Assembly: GCF_040049295.1 (NCBI RefSeq)
Contig: NZ_JBDZDQ010000001.1
Span: 558,001-622,000, forward strand
Direction: 5' to 3'
Length of the DNA stretch: 64,000 nt
Source of the DNA: Sphingomonas sp. KR3-1
GTDB taxonomy: Bacteria > Pseudomonadota > Alphaproteobacteria > Sphingomonadales > Sphingomonadaceae
The notes under the pieces were generated by a model. It was not told the DNA's origin, searched no databases, and saw nothing but the letters and a program-made list of their open reading frames with translations. Shown here piece by piece: positions 8,927 to 17,629 of the stretch. How positions within the stretch are numbered: position 1 is the first letter of the stretch; the number at the start of each line of letters is the position of its first letter. Position numbers and translations under genes: made by a program.

Positions 8927-8960
8927 ATGTGCCGGGCGCGCAACGTTGCGCCCGGCACAT
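8927..8960. terminator. Strong hairpin between the two small secreted-protein genes
   Basis: A perfect 13-bp stem (ATGTGCCGGGCGC / GCGCCCGGCACAT) around an 8-base loop starts 29 bp after the first gene's stop. It lacks a downstream T-run on the plus strand, so it may be a Rho-independent-like pause or a processed hairpin rather than a full terminator. Confidence 0.5.
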
Positions 8961-9005
8961 GCGTTTCGGGGCGTGAAGGCGGGGGATGAAGAGAGGAAAG
9001 CTCGC

Positions 9006-9401
9006 ATGAAGTTCTTGCTCCTGGCATCGGCCCTGGCGTTTGGCGGCACCGCCATCGCGCAGGACATGCCCCAGACCGCGCCGCAGACCACCCCGGCTCC
9101 GGCACCGACCCCGCCGACGCCGCCGGTCGACACCCCGGCAACGCCGACGGCTCCGGCCGAGCCGGCAATGCCGGCTACCCCCGAGGCGGCGCCCGCCCCG
9201 GCGACCAACCCGCCGCCCGCGGCACCGATGACGCCCGCGGCCCCGGATGCGGCGACCGCGCCCACGCCGCCGGCTCCCCCTGCACCGCCGGCCGCGCCCG
9301 ACGCCACGGCAGCCGCTCCCGCCGCGCCGATGCCTTCGGACCCGAAGAGCTATCCGCGCTGCTCGAAGACCATCAAGGACCATTGCCGCCAGGGGCGGTA
9401 G
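9006..9401 (+). CDS. Proline/alanine-rich secreted protein with C-terminal KSYPxC motif
   Basis: A 131-residue protein with a Sec signal (MKFLLLASALAFGGTAIAQ). About 85 residues of Pro-Ala-Thr low-complexity sequence follow, then a terminal module PKSYPRCSKTIKDHCRQ. Spacing of the two cysteines and the SYP/CRQ residues matches the protein at 8604-8897. Pro/Ala-rich linkers of this sort span the periplasm or hold a small folded end away from a surface. The start at 9006 gives the signal peptide directly; a longer frame from 8946 lies in the hairpin region and was not used. Function unknown. Confidence 0.72.
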   Translation: MKFLLLASALAFGGTAIAQDMPQTAPQTTPAPAPTPPTPPVDTPATPTAPAEPAMPATPEAAPAPATNPPPAAPMTPAAPDAATAPTPPAPPAPPAAPDATAAAPAAPMPSDPKSYPRCSKTIKDHCRQGR

Positions 9402-9411
9402 TTTTCCTCGC

Positions 9412-9494
9412 CGTCACCCCGGCGAAAGCCGGGGTCTCGTGCGGCTCCTGTCCCGCGCCACCGCCGAGATCCCGGCTTTCGCCGAGGTTACGGT
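9412..9494. repeat. REP-like palindromic repeat (family B)
   Basis: Outer arms CCCCGGCGAAAGCCGGGG and, on the far side, TCCCGGCTTTCGCCG frame a centre containing CTCCTGTCCCGCGC. The copy at 32250-32333 shares both arms and centre almost exactly. It lies directly after the stop of the Pro/Ala-rich protein gene. Confidence 0.75.
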
Positions 9495-9571
9495 TGTGGG
9501 GCGGGATAACGGTTAGGGGTTGCGAGGCTCCCCGCCCCGCCTAAGCTCCCTCCGACAACGGGAGAGCCGCA

Positions 9572-10465
9572 ATGACCATCGACTTCAAGGACCGCGTCGC
9601 CATCGTCACCGGGGCCGGCGGCGGGCTGGGCCGGGGCTATGCACTCGAGCTGGCGAAGCGCGGCGCCAAGGTGGTGGTCAACGACCTGGGCGGCGCGCGC
9701 GACGGCACCGGCCATTCGGACGCGGCGCTGAAGGTGGTCGAGGAGATCGAGGCGCTGGGCGGCGAGGCGATCTCGAACGGCGGCAGCGTCACCGACTATG
9801 CCCACATGGTCGCGATGGTCGAGGCGGCAAAGGCCAAATGGGGCCGGATCGACATCCTGATCAACAATGCCGGCGTGCTGCGCGACAAGAGCTTCGCCAA
9901 GATGGAGCCCGAGGACTTCAAGTTCGTCGTCGACGTCCATCTGATCGGCTCGGCGAACTGCACCAAGGCGGTGTGGGAGACGATGCGCGAGGCGAATTAC
10001 GGCCGCATCCTGATGACCGCCTCCTCGACCGGACTGTTCGGCAATTTCGGCCAGGCGAATTACGGCGCCGCCAAGCTCGGCCTCGCCGGGCTGACCAAGA
10101 CGCTCTACCTCGAAGGCGCGAAATACGGGATCAAGGTCAACACGATCGCGCCGGTGGCCGGCACGCGGATGACCGAGGACCTGTTCCCCGAGGAAGCCTT
10201 CAAGGCCTTCGCGCCCGAGAATGTCGCGCCCGCCGCGCTGTTCCTGGTCAGCGAGGATGCGCCGACCAACATGATCGTGGGCGCCGGCGGCGGCGTGGTC
10301 CAGGCCGCTTATGTCACGCTCACCCAAGGAGCCAAGCTCGCCGAGCTAACGCCCGAGGCGGTGCAGGCGCAATGGGGGCAGATCACCGACCGGACCGGCG
10401 AGATCGTGCCCGGATCAGGGGCGGAGCAGACGATGCTGATCCTGAGCAAGCTGCAGAAGGGGTAA
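9572..10465 (+). CDS. Short-chain dehydrogenase/reductase
   Basis: A 297-residue NAD(P)-dependent oxidoreductase. The Rossmann motif is [12 protein letters not shown] near the N-terminus, NNAG follows at mid-protein, and the Ser-Tyr-Lys active site is seen as TASSTG followed by YGAAK at the classical spacing. The [24 protein letters not shown] stretch resembles the dehydrogenase domain of peroxisomal-type multifunctional (R)-3-hydroxyacyl-CoA enzymes, so a fatty-acyl or related hydroxyacyl-CoA substrate is plausible. It is longer than minimal SDRs by a C-terminal tail of about 50 residues. It stands alone between two palindromic repeats, giving no pathway context. Confidence 0.85.
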   Translation: MTIDFKDRVAIVTGAGGGLGRGYALELAKRGAKVVVNDLGGARDGTGHSDAALKVVEEIEALGGEAISNGGSVTDYAHMVAMVEAAKAKWGRIDILINNAGVLRDKSFAKMEPEDFKFVVDVHLIGSANCTKAVWETMREANYGRILMTASSTGLFGNFGQANYGAAKLGLAGLTKTLYLEGAKYGIKVNTIAPVAGTRMTEDLFPEEAFKAFAPENVAPAALFLVSEDAPTNMIVGAGGGVVQAAYVTLTQGAKLAELTPEAVQAQWGQITDRTGEIVPGSGAEQTMLILSKLQKG

Positions 10466-10479
10466 ACCTTCCCCTTCCC

Positions 10480-10586
10480 CGTCATCCCCGCGACGGCGGG
10501 CACCCATCTCGTGACGGCGCAACAGATACGGTCGTTGTGTTTGGGGATAGTCCGGGAGATGGGCCCCCGCTTTCGCGGGGGTGACG
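10480..10586. repeat. REP-like palindromic repeat (family C)
   Basis: Arms GTCATCCCCGCGACGGCGGG and, on the right, CCCGCTTTCGCGGGGGTGAC form an imperfect inverted repeat downstream of the dehydrogenase gene. A better-preserved relative is at 19507-19586. Confidence 0.7.
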
Positions 10587-10670
10587 GATTGGAGGCTGGG
10601 GTTTAGCGCCTCACCGTATTGCTTCACTAACACACACATGGTATATCGTCCCCAACAGGAGGAGACTGCC

Positions 10671-11780
10671 ATGTATAGCGAAAGCGATCTGGCCAGCGCC
10701 GTGGAAGCGGGGGCGCTTTCGCCTGCCGCCGCCAACGCGCTGCGCAACTATGTCGCCGAGCGCCGATCGGCGCCTGCGGTGGACGAAGAGCATTTCAAGC
10801 TGCTCACCGGCTTCAACGACATCTTCGTGGCGATCGCCGCCGCGCTGATCCTCGTCGCCGCGGCACGCATCGGCGCCTATTTCGGCGTGATGCTGATCGG
10901 CGCGGGGCCGGAGGAGCGGATGGTCGGCGGCAACATGATCGGCGGGGGCTTCGCCGTGGCCGCGACCAGCTGGATGCTCGCCGAATATTTCACCGCCCGG
11001 CGCCGGATGGCGCTCCCCTCGATCCTGCTCATGCTCGGCTTCACCGGCGGCGTGGCGGCGGGGCTTGCGGGCATCTTCGCCGCCAACATCCCGTGGATCG
11101 AGGAGCAGATGCACCTCGCCTCGGACCTGCAGAAGCAGCAGCTCGCCGGCGGCGTTGCCGCGGTGGTCGGCCTGCTGACCGCGGCGGCGACCTGGATCCA
11201 CTGGAAGCGCTTCATGGTGCCGATCACCGTTGCGGCGGGGGCCATGGCGATCGTCGGCGTCGGCGTGGCGCTGGTGCTCGCCTTCGTGCCCCAGGCGAAG
11301 GACTGGGTGAACGAGATGCTGCTCGTCGCGGGCGTGGCGATGTTCTTCTTCGCGATGCGCTGGGACATGAGCGACCTGCAGCGCCGCACGCGCCGCTCGG
11401 ACGTGGCCTTCTGGCTGCACCTCGCCGCGGCGCCGCTGATCGCGCACCCGGTGTTCCACATGCTCGGCGTGTTCGACGGCGAGGTGACCGGCCCGATCGC
11501 GGCGGTGGTGATCGCGCTCTACCTGGTGTTCGCCTTCGTGGCGCTGGCGGTCGACCGGCGCGCGCTGCTCGTCTCCAGCCTGATCTATGTGCTCTGGGCG
11601 ATGTATGCGCTGTTCCAGGCGACCGGCGCGGTCGAGCTGGCCGCCGCGCTCACCGCGCTGGTGATCGGATCGGCGCTGCTGCTCCTCTCCGCCTTCTGGC
11701 AGCCGATGCGCCGGATCGTGGTGAGCCTGCTCGGCGGGCTCGAGGAGCGGCTGCCGCCCACCCAGATCGTCACGGCCTGA
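10671..11780 (+). CDS. Polytopic membrane protein, DUF2157-like
   Basis: A 369-residue protein. A short soluble N-terminus (SDLASAVEAGALSPAAANALRNYV) resembles the cytosolic segment of DUF2157-type proteins. About ten hydrophobic segments follow from residue 50 to the C-terminus. The start at 10671 has an excellent ribosome site (AGGAGGAG ending 8 bp upstream); the longer frame from 10581 runs into the repeat. No transporter signature or catalytic motif is visible. It is monocistronic and ends at a strong bidirectional terminator. Function unknown. Confidence 0.75.
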   Translation: MYSESDLASAVEAGALSPAAANALRNYVAERRSAPAVDEEHFKLLTGFNDIFVAIAAALILVAAARIGAYFGVMLIGAGPEERMVGGNMIGGGFAVAATSWMLAEYFTARRRMALPSILLMLGFTGGVAAGLAGIFAANIPWIEEQMHLASDLQKQQLAGGVAAVVGLLTAAATWIHWKRFMVPITVAAGAMAIVGVGVALVLAFVPQAKDWVNEMLLVAGVAMFFFAMRWDMSDLQRRTRRSDVAFWLHLAAAPLIAHPVFHMLGVFDGEVTGPIAAVVIALYLVFAFVALAVDRRALLVSSLIYVLWAMYALFQATGAVELAAALTALVIGSALLLLSAFWQPMRRIVVSLLGGLEERLPPTQIVTA

Positions 11781-11838
11781 CACCACTCTGTGCCGTGGCG
11801 CGGAAAGTCAGGTCCCCAGCCCGGCTTTCCCATTGCTG

Positions 11839-11871
11839 CCCCTCCCGTGCCCCGGCGCGGGAGGGGTTTTT
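11839..11871 (+). terminator. Intrinsic terminator after the membrane protein gene
   Basis: A 9-bp stem (CCCCTCCCG / CGGGAGGGG) with a GC-rich 10-base loop is followed by TTTTT. It lies between convergent genes; the T-run abuts the stop codon of the DUF2794 gene on the other strand. Confidence 0.85.
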
Positions 11872-12209
11872 CATTCCTCGACCAGCTTCATCAGCCGGCG
11901 TTCGACCGGCGCGAGGACGGGGCCCAGCTCGTGGCCGCGCTTGAGGATCATGCCGCCCTCGCCCACCAGCAGCCACATGCCTTGGCGGTTGCGCAGGCTC
12001 GGGCGCTTCTCGATGCGGAATTCCGGGCGCTCGGCGGCGCGGCGGAAGGCGGCGAAGACCGCGGCGTCGGTATCGAACGACATCGCATAGTCGCGCCAAT
12101 GGCCGGCGGCGACCATGCGGCCGTAGAGATCGAGGATGCGGGTGAGCTCCAGGCGCTCGAAGCCGACCTGGCCGGGACGTCCGATCGGGAGCGGCGTGAC
12201 GGTACCCAT
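11871..12209 (-). CDS. DUF2794 family protein
   Basis: A 112-residue cytoplasmic protein. Family features are seen in order: FERLELTRILDLYGRMVAAGHWRDYAM, FDTDAAVFAAFRRAAE, FRIEKRPSL and GMILKRGHEL. DUF2794 is a small conserved alphaproteobacterial family without an assigned function. Its ATG at 12209 directly abuts the stop codon of the upstream serine acetyltransferase gene with no spacer, so the two form one operon. It is complete compared with the family. Confidence 0.88.
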   Translation of the reverse strand: MGTVTPLPIGRPGQVGFERLELTRILDLYGRMVAAGHWRDYAMSFDTDAAVFAAFRRAAERPEFRIEKRPSLRNRQGMWLLVGEGGMILKRGHELGPVLAPVERRLMKLVEE

Positions 12210-12899
12210 CTAGGCGCTGTCGCGCTGCTCCCCGGCCGCGTGGCGCTCGGCGAGCACGGCGTCGAGCCGCTTGCGCATCGCCTCCAGCTCGCAGCGCATG
12301 ATCTCGAGCTTCTGCGTGGCGGGATCGAACAGCTCGCTGCACGGCGTGCCATAGGGGACGAAGCCCTTCTGCCACTTCTCTGCCTCGACCAGGGTCGGCT
12401 TGGCCGGGATGCCGACCATCACCGCGCCTTCGGGCACGTCCTTGGTGACCACCGCATTGGCGCCGACGCGGGCGCGCTCGCCCACCGTGATCGGCCCGAG
12501 CACCTGCGCGCCCGAGCCGAGGATCACGCCGTTCAGCAGCGTCGGGTGGCGCTTGCCGGCCACGCCATTGTCCGGACTGGTGCCGCCCAGGGTGACGCAC
12601 TGGTAGATCGTCACGTCGTCGCCGATCTCCGCGGTCTCGCCGATCACGACGAAGCCGTGGTCGATGAAGAAGTTGCGGCCGATCCTGGCGCCGGGATGGA
12701 TGTCGATCGCCGTCACCCAGCGCGACCAGTGATTGACCACACGGGCGAGGAAATAGAGGCGCGCGCCGAACAGCGCATGCGCGATGCGGTGATAGCCGAG
12801 CGCCCAGACGCCCGGATAGAGCAGGATTTCCGCACGGGATCGCGGCGCGGGATCGCGCGCCTTGATCGAATCCAGATACGCCACCAGGCGCTGAAACAT
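12210..12899 (-). CDS. cysE: Serine O-acetyltransferase (short CysE/EpsC type)
   Basis: A 229-residue enzyme making O-acetylserine from serine and acetyl-CoA, the first step of cysteine synthesis. The left-handed beta-helix carries hexapeptide repeats with the active-site region DIHPGARIGRNFFIDHG and VVIGETAEIGDDVTIYQCVTLGGT. It lacks most of the N-terminal helical domain of the E. coli enzyme, as in the shorter EpsC-like group. A C-terminal helical tail (about 30 residues) is present. The start MFQRLVAYLDSIKARDPA at 12899 follows GGGGACC; an upstream extension to 13040 lacks family content. It is divergent from the TauE/SafE-type exporter, which suits sulphur metabolism. Confidence 0.9.
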   Translation of the reverse strand: MFQRLVAYLDSIKARDPAPRSRAEILLYPGVWALGYHRIAHALFGARLYFLARVVNHWSRWVTAIDIHPGARIGRNFFIDHGFVVIGETAEIGDDVTIYQCVTLGGTSPDNGVAGKRHPTLLNGVILGSGAQVLGPITVGERARVGANAVVTKDVPEGAVMVGIPAKPTLVEAEKWQKGFVPYGTPCSELFDPATQKLEIMRCELEAMRKRLDAVLAERHAAGEQRDSA

Positions 12900-12982
12900 G
12901 GCCGGTCCCCTTTTGTGGGTGTCCACATAATAGCTAAACCACCGGAATTCCAGAACAGCCCATCCTGCGCTTTGCCGCGCTA

Positions 12983-13000
12983 AACAGGATGTATCTTGTT
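12983..13000. promoter_or_regulatory. Inverted repeat between cysE and tauE (candidate operator)
   Basis: AACAGGAT-GT-ATCTTGTT is an 8-2-8 inverted repeat with one mismatched pair. It sits in the 155-bp divergent gap, 84 bp upstream of cysE and 55 bp upstream of the exporter start, a position suited to a regulator of both. No regulator is assigned. Confidence 0.4.
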
Positions 13001-13054
13001 GGAACTTGCGGGGCCGGTCATCCATTCCGTCCCGGCCCAACCTTCAAGGTGCGA

Positions 13055-13819
13055 ATGATCTTTGGAATAGACCTGTCCGCCCTGTTGCCGTTCGTGGCCG
13101 TCGGCTTCGCCGCCCAGATGGTGGACGGCGCGCTGGGGATGGCCTTTGGCGTGATCAATTCGACCTTGCTGGTGAGCGTTATGGGCGTGCCGCCGGCGCA
13201 CGCCTCCGCCATGGTCCACACCGTCGAGACCTTCACCACCGCAGCGTCGGGCGCCAGCCATGTCTGGCACAAGAACGTCAACTGGAAGCTGTTCGGCCGG
13301 TTGCTGATCCCCGGCGTGATCGGCGGCGTGCTCGGCGCCTATGTGCTGAGCAGCGTCGACGCCTCGGTGACGCGGCCGTTCGTGATGACCTATCTCGCGA
13401 GCATCGGCATCTACCTGCTCTACCGCGCCTGGCGCGGGACGGTGGAGCCGCGCGAGCCCAGGATCATCGAGCCGCTCGGCCTGGCCGGCGGGTTCCTCGA
13501 TGCGGCGGGCGGCGGCGGCTGGGGACCGGTGGTGACCAGCAACCTGCTCGTCCAGGGCGCGAGCCCGCGCACCACGATCGGCACGGTGAACACGGTGGAG
13601 TTCTTCCTCACCGCCACCGTCTCGGCCGCGTTCATCGCGACGCTGGGCTGGGCGGCGTTCACGCTGCAGACGGTGGGCATCCTGATCGGCGGGCTGATCG
13701 CCGCGCCGTTCGGCGGATTCCTGGCGAAGCGCGTGCCGACGCGCGCGCTGATGGCGCTGGTCGGCGTGCTGCTGACGATCACCAGCGCCTATTCGGTCTA
13801 TGCCGCGCTGACGCATTGA
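13055..13819 (+). CDS. TauE/SafE-family sulphite/organosulphur exporter
   Basis: A 254-residue inner-membrane protein with about eight hydrophobic segments. The two half-repeats of the family are visible: FVAVGFAAQMVDGALGMAFGV near the N-terminus, and GGFLDAAGGGGWGPVVTSNLL in the second half. The GG(F)xDAxGGGGWGP motif is the TauE/SafE signature. The start at 13055 (MIFGIDLS) keeps the membrane topology; an alternative ATG at 12989 lies inside the palindrome and adds a non-conserved leader. Family members export sulphite, sulphoacetate or related anions. Divergence from the serine acetyltransferase gene supports a sulphur role. Confidence 0.87.
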   Translation: MIFGIDLSALLPFVAVGFAAQMVDGALGMAFGVINSTLLVSVMGVPPAHASAMVHTVETFTTAASGASHVWHKNVNWKLFGRLLIPGVIGGVLGAYVLSSVDASVTRPFVMTYLASIGIYLLYRAWRGTVEPREPRIIEPLGLAGGFLDAAGGGGWGPVVTSNLLVQGASPRTTIGTVNTVEFFLTATVSAAFIATLGWAAFTLQTVGILIGGLIAAPFGGFLAKRVPTRALMALVGVLLTITSAYSVYAALTH

Positions 13820-13904
13820 TCGCCCCGGCTCGCGCCGGCCAAATCTTTGCAGTGCAGCAGTTTTCGTTGTCGGCGTCCGGTCTCCAGCATGCGTCTGACT
13901 TTGG

Positions 13905-13939
13905 TGTGCAGCCCATAACTGCACAGCATTGCATATAAT
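13905..13939 (+). promoter_or_regulatory. Candidate OxyR-controlled promoter of ahpC
   Basis: A perfect inverted repeat TGTGCAG-N7-CTGCACA (13905-13925) lies 8 bp before a consensus -10 hexamer TATAAT (13934-13939). A recognisable -35 element is missing, as expected for an activator-dependent promoter. The 7-7-7 geometry suits a LysR-type tetramer contact, and OxyR is encoded three genes downstream. The predicted leader to ahpC is about 130 bases. Confidence 0.55.
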
Positions 13940-14077
13940 TCACGGGATCAATCAATTTGTCGCAACTGATCGATTAAAGCGATCACCCCGAACGGGCTTT
14001 CCAATTTCACATTGCGACGCAGCAACCCTATCTGCGGCATTGCAACAACAACCCCCGTTCCGGAGGAATACCAAGCA

Positions 14078-14641
14078 ATGGCTCTCATCGGCAGCACCAT
14101 CAAGCCGTTCACCGCGCAGGCCTTCAAGGAAGGCAAGTTCGTGCAGGTCACCGACGCGGACACGAAGGGCAAGTGGGCGGTGTTCTTCTTCTACCCGGCC
14201 GATTTCACCTTCGTGTGCCCGACCGAGCTCGAGGACCTGGCGGATATCTACCCGCAGCTCCAGAAGATGGGCGTCGAGGTCTATTCGGTGTCGACCGACA
14301 CCCATTTCAGCCACAAGGCCTGGCACGACACCTCGCCGGCGATCGGCAAGATCAACTACTACATGCTGGGCGACCAGAACCACGTGCTGTCGACCAACTT
14401 CGACGTGCTGCGTGAGGGCCAGGGCCTGGCCGATCGCGGCACCTTCGTCGTCGATCCCGAGGGCGTGATCCAGCTGGTCGAGATCACCAGCGAGGGCGTC
14501 GGCCGCAACGCCGCCGAGCTGCTCCGCAAGATCAAGGCCGCGCAGTACATCGCCGCGCACCCGGGCGAAGTCTGCCCCGCCAAGTGGGAAGAGGGCGAAG
14601 CCACGCTGGCGCCGTCGCTCGACCTGGTCGGCAAGATCTGA
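14078..14641 (+). CDS. ahpC: Alkyl hydroperoxide reductase subunit C
   Basis: A 187-residue 2-Cys peroxiredoxin that reduces hydrogen peroxide and alkyl hydroperoxides in the cytoplasm. The peroxidatic Cys47 is in DFTFVCPTE, and the resolving Cys166 is in [25 protein letters not shown] and the C-terminal tail match typical AhpC. A strong ribosome site (GGAGGAA) precedes ATG 14078. It is followed by a terminator and then ahpF, its dedicated reductase, and by oxyR. Confidence 0.96.
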   Translation: MALIGSTIKPFTAQAFKEGKFVQVTDADTKGKWAVFFFYPADFTFVCPTELEDLADIYPQLQKMGVEVYSVSTDTHFSHKAWHDTSPAIGKINYYMLGDQNHVLSTNFDVLREGQGLADRGTFVVDPEGVIQLVEITSEGVGRNAAELLRKIKAAQYIAAHPGEVCPAKWEEGEATLAPSLDLVGKI

Positions 14642-14680
14642 TCCCCCAGACGCCCGTTAGCCCCCTGGCGGGCGTCCATG

Positions 14681-14722
14681 CGGCCCGGGACGGCAGGTTT
14701 CCTTTCGTCCCGGGCCGTTTTG
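14681..14722 (+). terminator. Intrinsic terminator after ahpC
   Basis: The stem CGGCCCGGGACG / CGTCCCGGGCCG is closed by a short loop and followed by TTTTG. It starts about 40 bp past the ahpC stop. Partial termination here would make ahpC more abundant than ahpF, the usual stoichiometry. Confidence 0.8.
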
Positions 14723-14731
14723 TATCCAGCT

Positions 14732-14864
14732 CGCCGCCCCGGCCTGGTGCCGGGGTCCACCGAGCAACCGGCGACGCCGCCAGCGCGTGTGCTGACGGCC
14801 TCCCCAAACAGCCACCGCCGATATCTCGCGGCGCGGTGGACCCCGGCACAAGTCCGGGGTGACG
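14732..14864. repeat. Long inverted repeat, second copy of family A
   Basis: Arms at 14732-14760 and 14836-14864 match the 29-bp arms at 582-688 apart from a few substitutions. The right arm ends 15 bp before the ahpF start codon, so a folded transcript would place a large hairpin just upstream of the ahpF ribosome site (GAAGGA). Confidence 0.82.
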
Positions 14865-14879
14865 AAGAAGGAAAATACC

Positions 14880-16457
14880 ATGCTCGACGCAAATTTGACC
14901 CAGCAGCTCAAGGGCTATCTCGCGAACATCCGCGAGCCGATCGAGCTTGTCGCCTCGCTGGGCGACGATGCGAAGTCGCGCGAGCTGGAGGCGCTGCTGA
15001 ACGAGATCGCCGCGCTCTCGGACAAGGTGTCGGTCGTCCGCACCGATGACGATGCCCGCAAGCCGAGCTTCCTGATCCACCGCACCGGCACCGATATCGG
15101 CGTGCGCTTCGCCGGGCTGCCGATGGGGCATGAGTTCACCTCGCTGGTGCTCGCGCTGCTCCAGGTCGGCGGCCATCCGAGCAAGGCCGCGCAGGAGCTG
15201 ATCGAGCAGGTCAAGAACCTGGACGGCGACTTCACCTTCGAGACCTATTTCTCGCTCTCCTGCCAGAACTGCCCGGACGTGGTGCAGGCGCTCAACCTGA
15301 TGGCGGTGCTCAACCCGCGCATCCGCCACGTCGCGATCGACGGCGGACTGTTCCCGGCCGAGGTCGAGGAACGCAAGGTGATGGCGGTGCCGACCGTGTT
15401 CCTCAACGGCGAGCCCTTTGCCAGCGGCCGGATGGAGCTGGAGCAGATCGTCGCCAAGATCGACACGGGCGCGGCCAAGCGCACTGCAGCGAAGATCGCG
15501 GCCAAGGACCCGTTCGAGGTGCTGGTGATCGGCGGCGGGCCTGCCGGCGCCGCGGCGGCGATCTACGCCGCGCGCAAGGGCATCCGCACCGGCATCGCGG
15601 CGGAGCGCTTCGGCGGCCAGGTGCTCGACACCATGTCGATCGAGAACTTCATCTCGGTGCCGCACACCGAGGGGCCGAAGCTCGCCGCGCATCTCGAGCA
15701 GCACGTCAAGGACTATGACGTCGACATCATGAACCACCAGCTCGGTGCGAAGCTGGTTCCGGCCAAGCACGAGGGCGGGCTGCACGAGGTCATCCTGGCG
15801 AGCGGCGCCTCGCTCAAGGCGCGGACCGTGATCCTCTCGACCGGCGCGCGCTGGCGGACGATGGGCGTGCCGGGCGAGGAGGAATATCGCAACAAGGGCG
15901 TGACCTATTGCCCGCACTGCGACGGCCCGCTGTTCAAGGGCAAGCGCGTGGCGGTGATCGGCGGGGGCAATTCGGGCGTCGAGGCGGCGATCGATCTGGC
16001 CGGGCTGGTCGCGCACGTCACGCTGATCGAATATGACAGCCAGCTGCGCGCCGACGCGGTGCTGCAGCGCAAGCTCGGCAGCCTGCCCAACGTCAAGGTC
16101 ATCACCTCGGCGCTGACCACGGAAGTGGCGGGCGACGGCGAGAAGCTCACCAGCCTGACCTACAAGGACCGGAGCCACGGCACCGAGCACCAGGTCGAGC
16201 TCGAGGGCATCTTCGTCCAGATCGGGCTGGTGCCGAACACCGAGTGGCTGAAGGATGCGATCGCGCTGTCGCCGCGCGGCGAGATCGAGATCGATGCGCG
16301 CGGCGAGACCTCGCAGAAGGGCATCTTCGCGGCGGGCGACTGCACGACGGTGCCGTACAAGCAGATCGTGATCGCGATGGGTGCGGGCTCGACCGCGGCG
16401 CTCTCGGCGTTCGATTACATGATCCGGCTGCCGGAGGAGTTGAGCGAGGCGGCGTAA
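14880..16457 (+). CDS. ahpF: Alkyl hydroperoxide reductase subunit F
   Basis: A 525-residue flavoprotein that passes electrons from NAD(P)H to AhpC. The N-terminal tandem thioredoxin-fold domain carries the CxxC pair Cys128-Cys131 (SCQNCPD). A linker leads to the thioredoxin-reductase-like part with FAD motif [15 protein letters not shown], the second redox pair Cys344-Cys347 (YCPHCDGP), NAD motif [15 protein letters not shown] and the terminal FAD motif FAAGDCT. Length and domain order equal the family norm. The start [14 protein letters not shown] is preferred over an upstream ATG at 14859 that lies in the repeat arm. Confidence 0.96.
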   Translation: MLDANLTQQLKGYLANIREPIELVASLGDDAKSRELEALLNEIAALSDKVSVVRTDDDARKPSFLIHRTGTDIGVRFAGLPMGHEFTSLVLALLQVGGHPSKAAQELIEQVKNLDGDFTFETYFSLSCQNCPDVVQALNLMAVLNPRIRHVAIDGGLFPAEVEERKVMAVPTVFLNGEPFASGRMELEQIVAKIDTGAAKRTAAKIAAKDPFEVLVIGGGPAGAAAAIYAARKGIRTGIAAERFGGQVLDTMSIENFISVPHTEGPKLAAHLEQHVKDYDVDIMNHQLGAKLVPAKHEGGLHEVILASGASLKARTVILSTGARWRTMGVPGEEEYRNKGVTYCPHCDGPLFKGKRVAVIGGGNSGVEAAIDLAGLVAHVTLIEYDSQLRADAVLQRKLGSLPNVKVITSALTTEVAGDGEKLTSLTYKDRSHGTEHQVELEGIFVQIGLVPNTEWLKDAIALSPRGEIEIDARGETSQKGIFAAGDCTTVPYKQIVIAMGAGSTAALSAFDYMIRLPEELSEAA

Positions 16458-16463
16458 CCTACT

Positions 16464-16607
16464 TTCCCCTCCCTGAAAGGGAGGGGATCAGGGGGTGGGT
16501 TAGAAAAGGTTGGGGCTCAATGCCCCGGCCTTTTCTTTACCGCGCAGGAGAATGCTCGCTGGCGCTCGCAACCCACCCCCAACCCCTCCCTTTCAGGGAG
16601 GGGAGAC
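16464..16607. repeat. Inverted repeat between ahpF and oxyR (family D)
   Basis: The left part has CCCTCCCTGAAAGGGAGGGG followed by a GGGGGTGGGTTAG tail. The right part, after about 65 bp, is the reverse complement (AACCCACCCCCAACCCCTCCC, then TTTCAGGGAGGGGAG). Each arm is a hairpin and the two arms can pair as a whole. Confidence 0.8.
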
Positions 16608-16666
16608 TGCTTGGCTTCATCGCTGCAGCCACTATATATCCGCCATACAATCGACACAGGCGATCA

Positions 16667-17572
16667 ATGGCGCAGACCACCTATCTTCCGACGCTCAAGC
16701 AGCTCCAATATCTGGTCGCGCTCAAGGATCATGGCCATTTCGGCCGGGCGGCGGAGAGCTGCTACGTCACCCAATCCACGCTTTCCGCCGGCATTCGCGA
16801 GCTGGAGACGCTGATCGGCGTGGTGCTGGTCGAGCGGACGCGGCGGGTGGTGCGCTTCACCCCCCTGGGCGAGCGGATCGTCGACAAGGCGCGCCGCGTG
16901 CTGCGCGAGGCGGACGAGCTGGGCGACCTTGCCCGCGCCGCCGGGCGGCCGCTCTCGGGCGAGATGCGGATGAGCGTGATCCCGACGATCGCACCCTTCC
17001 TGCTGCCGCGCATCCTGCCCCAGCTGCGCCGCGACTATCCCGACCTGAAGCTCTATCTGCGCGAGGAGACCAGCGGCCAGGCCTGTGAGGGGCTGCACCA
17101 TGGTCGCACCGACTGCGTGCTGCTTGCCCTCCCCTATGCGTGCGGCGACGTGGAGAGCGCAGGGCTGTTCGACGACCGGCTGTTCGTCGCCTATCGCGAC
17201 GGCGAGATGGACCCGAGCGCCTCGATCCGCCCGGCCGAGATCGACGAGACGCGACTGCTGATGCTCGAGGACGGGCATTGCCTGAAGGAACACGCGCTGG
17301 CGGCCTGCAACCGCCCCGAGCTGCGCGCCGAGGCGACGATGCTGGGCACCTCGCTGCACACCATGGTGCAGATGGTCGACAATGGCCTGGGGGTGACGAT
17401 GCTGCCCGAGATGGCAGTGGATGCGGGAATCCTCGACCATACCCAGGTCAGCGCACGGCCGCTGGAGGCGGAGAATGCCTCGCGCAAGATCGCGCTGGTG
17501 TGGCGCAAGGCGTCTCCGCGGGAGCGGGACTTCCGGCTGCTGGCGGAGGTGTTGAAGGAAGCGCGGCCTTAG
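16667..17572 (+). CDS. oxyR: Peroxide-sensing regulator OxyR
   Basis: A 301-residue LysR-type regulator. The N-terminal winged helix contains LKQLQYLVALKDHGHFGRAAE and TQSTLSAGIRELE. The sensing motif MLEDGHCLKEHALAAC holds Cys205 and Cys214, nine residues apart, the spacing of the redox pair Cys199/Cys208 of E. coli OxyR. Downstream, TSLHTMVQMVDNGLGVTMLPEMAVD is also typical. With both cysteines present the protein should form the activating disulphide. It follows ahpC and ahpF on the same strand and is the obvious regulator of them. Confidence 0.94.
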   Translation: MAQTTYLPTLKQLQYLVALKDHGHFGRAAESCYVTQSTLSAGIRELETLIGVVLVERTRRVVRFTPLGERIVDKARRVLREADELGDLARAAGRPLSGEMRMSVIPTIAPFLLPRILPQLRRDYPDLKLYLREETSGQACEGLHHGRTDCVLLALPYACGDVESAGLFDDRLFVAYRDGEMDPSASIRPAEIDETRLLMLEDGHCLKEHALAACNRPELRAEATMLGTSLHTMVQMVDNGLGVTMLPEMAVDAGILDHTQVSARPLEAENASRKIALVWRKASPRERDFRLLAEVLKEARP

Positions 17573-17583
17573 TCCGAACGCGC

Positions 17584-17627
17584 GAAAGCTTCGCGAAGCG
17601 GGCCTAAAAGCTTCGCGAAGCGGGCCT
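17584..17627. repeat. Two tandem 22-bp repeats at the toxin 3' end
   Basis: Two adjoining 22-bp units (17584-17605 and 17606-17627) are almost identical and each centres on the palindrome GCTTCGCGAAGC. They sit between the oxyR stop and the last conserved codon of the toxin gene on the other strand. Confidence 0.85.
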
Positions 17628-17629
17628 AG

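Noticed and set aside
12989..13054. Upstream start for the TauE/SafE exporter
   Set aside because: The extra 22 residues are non-hydrophobic and not family-like, and the ATG lies within an inverted repeat that is more likely an operator.
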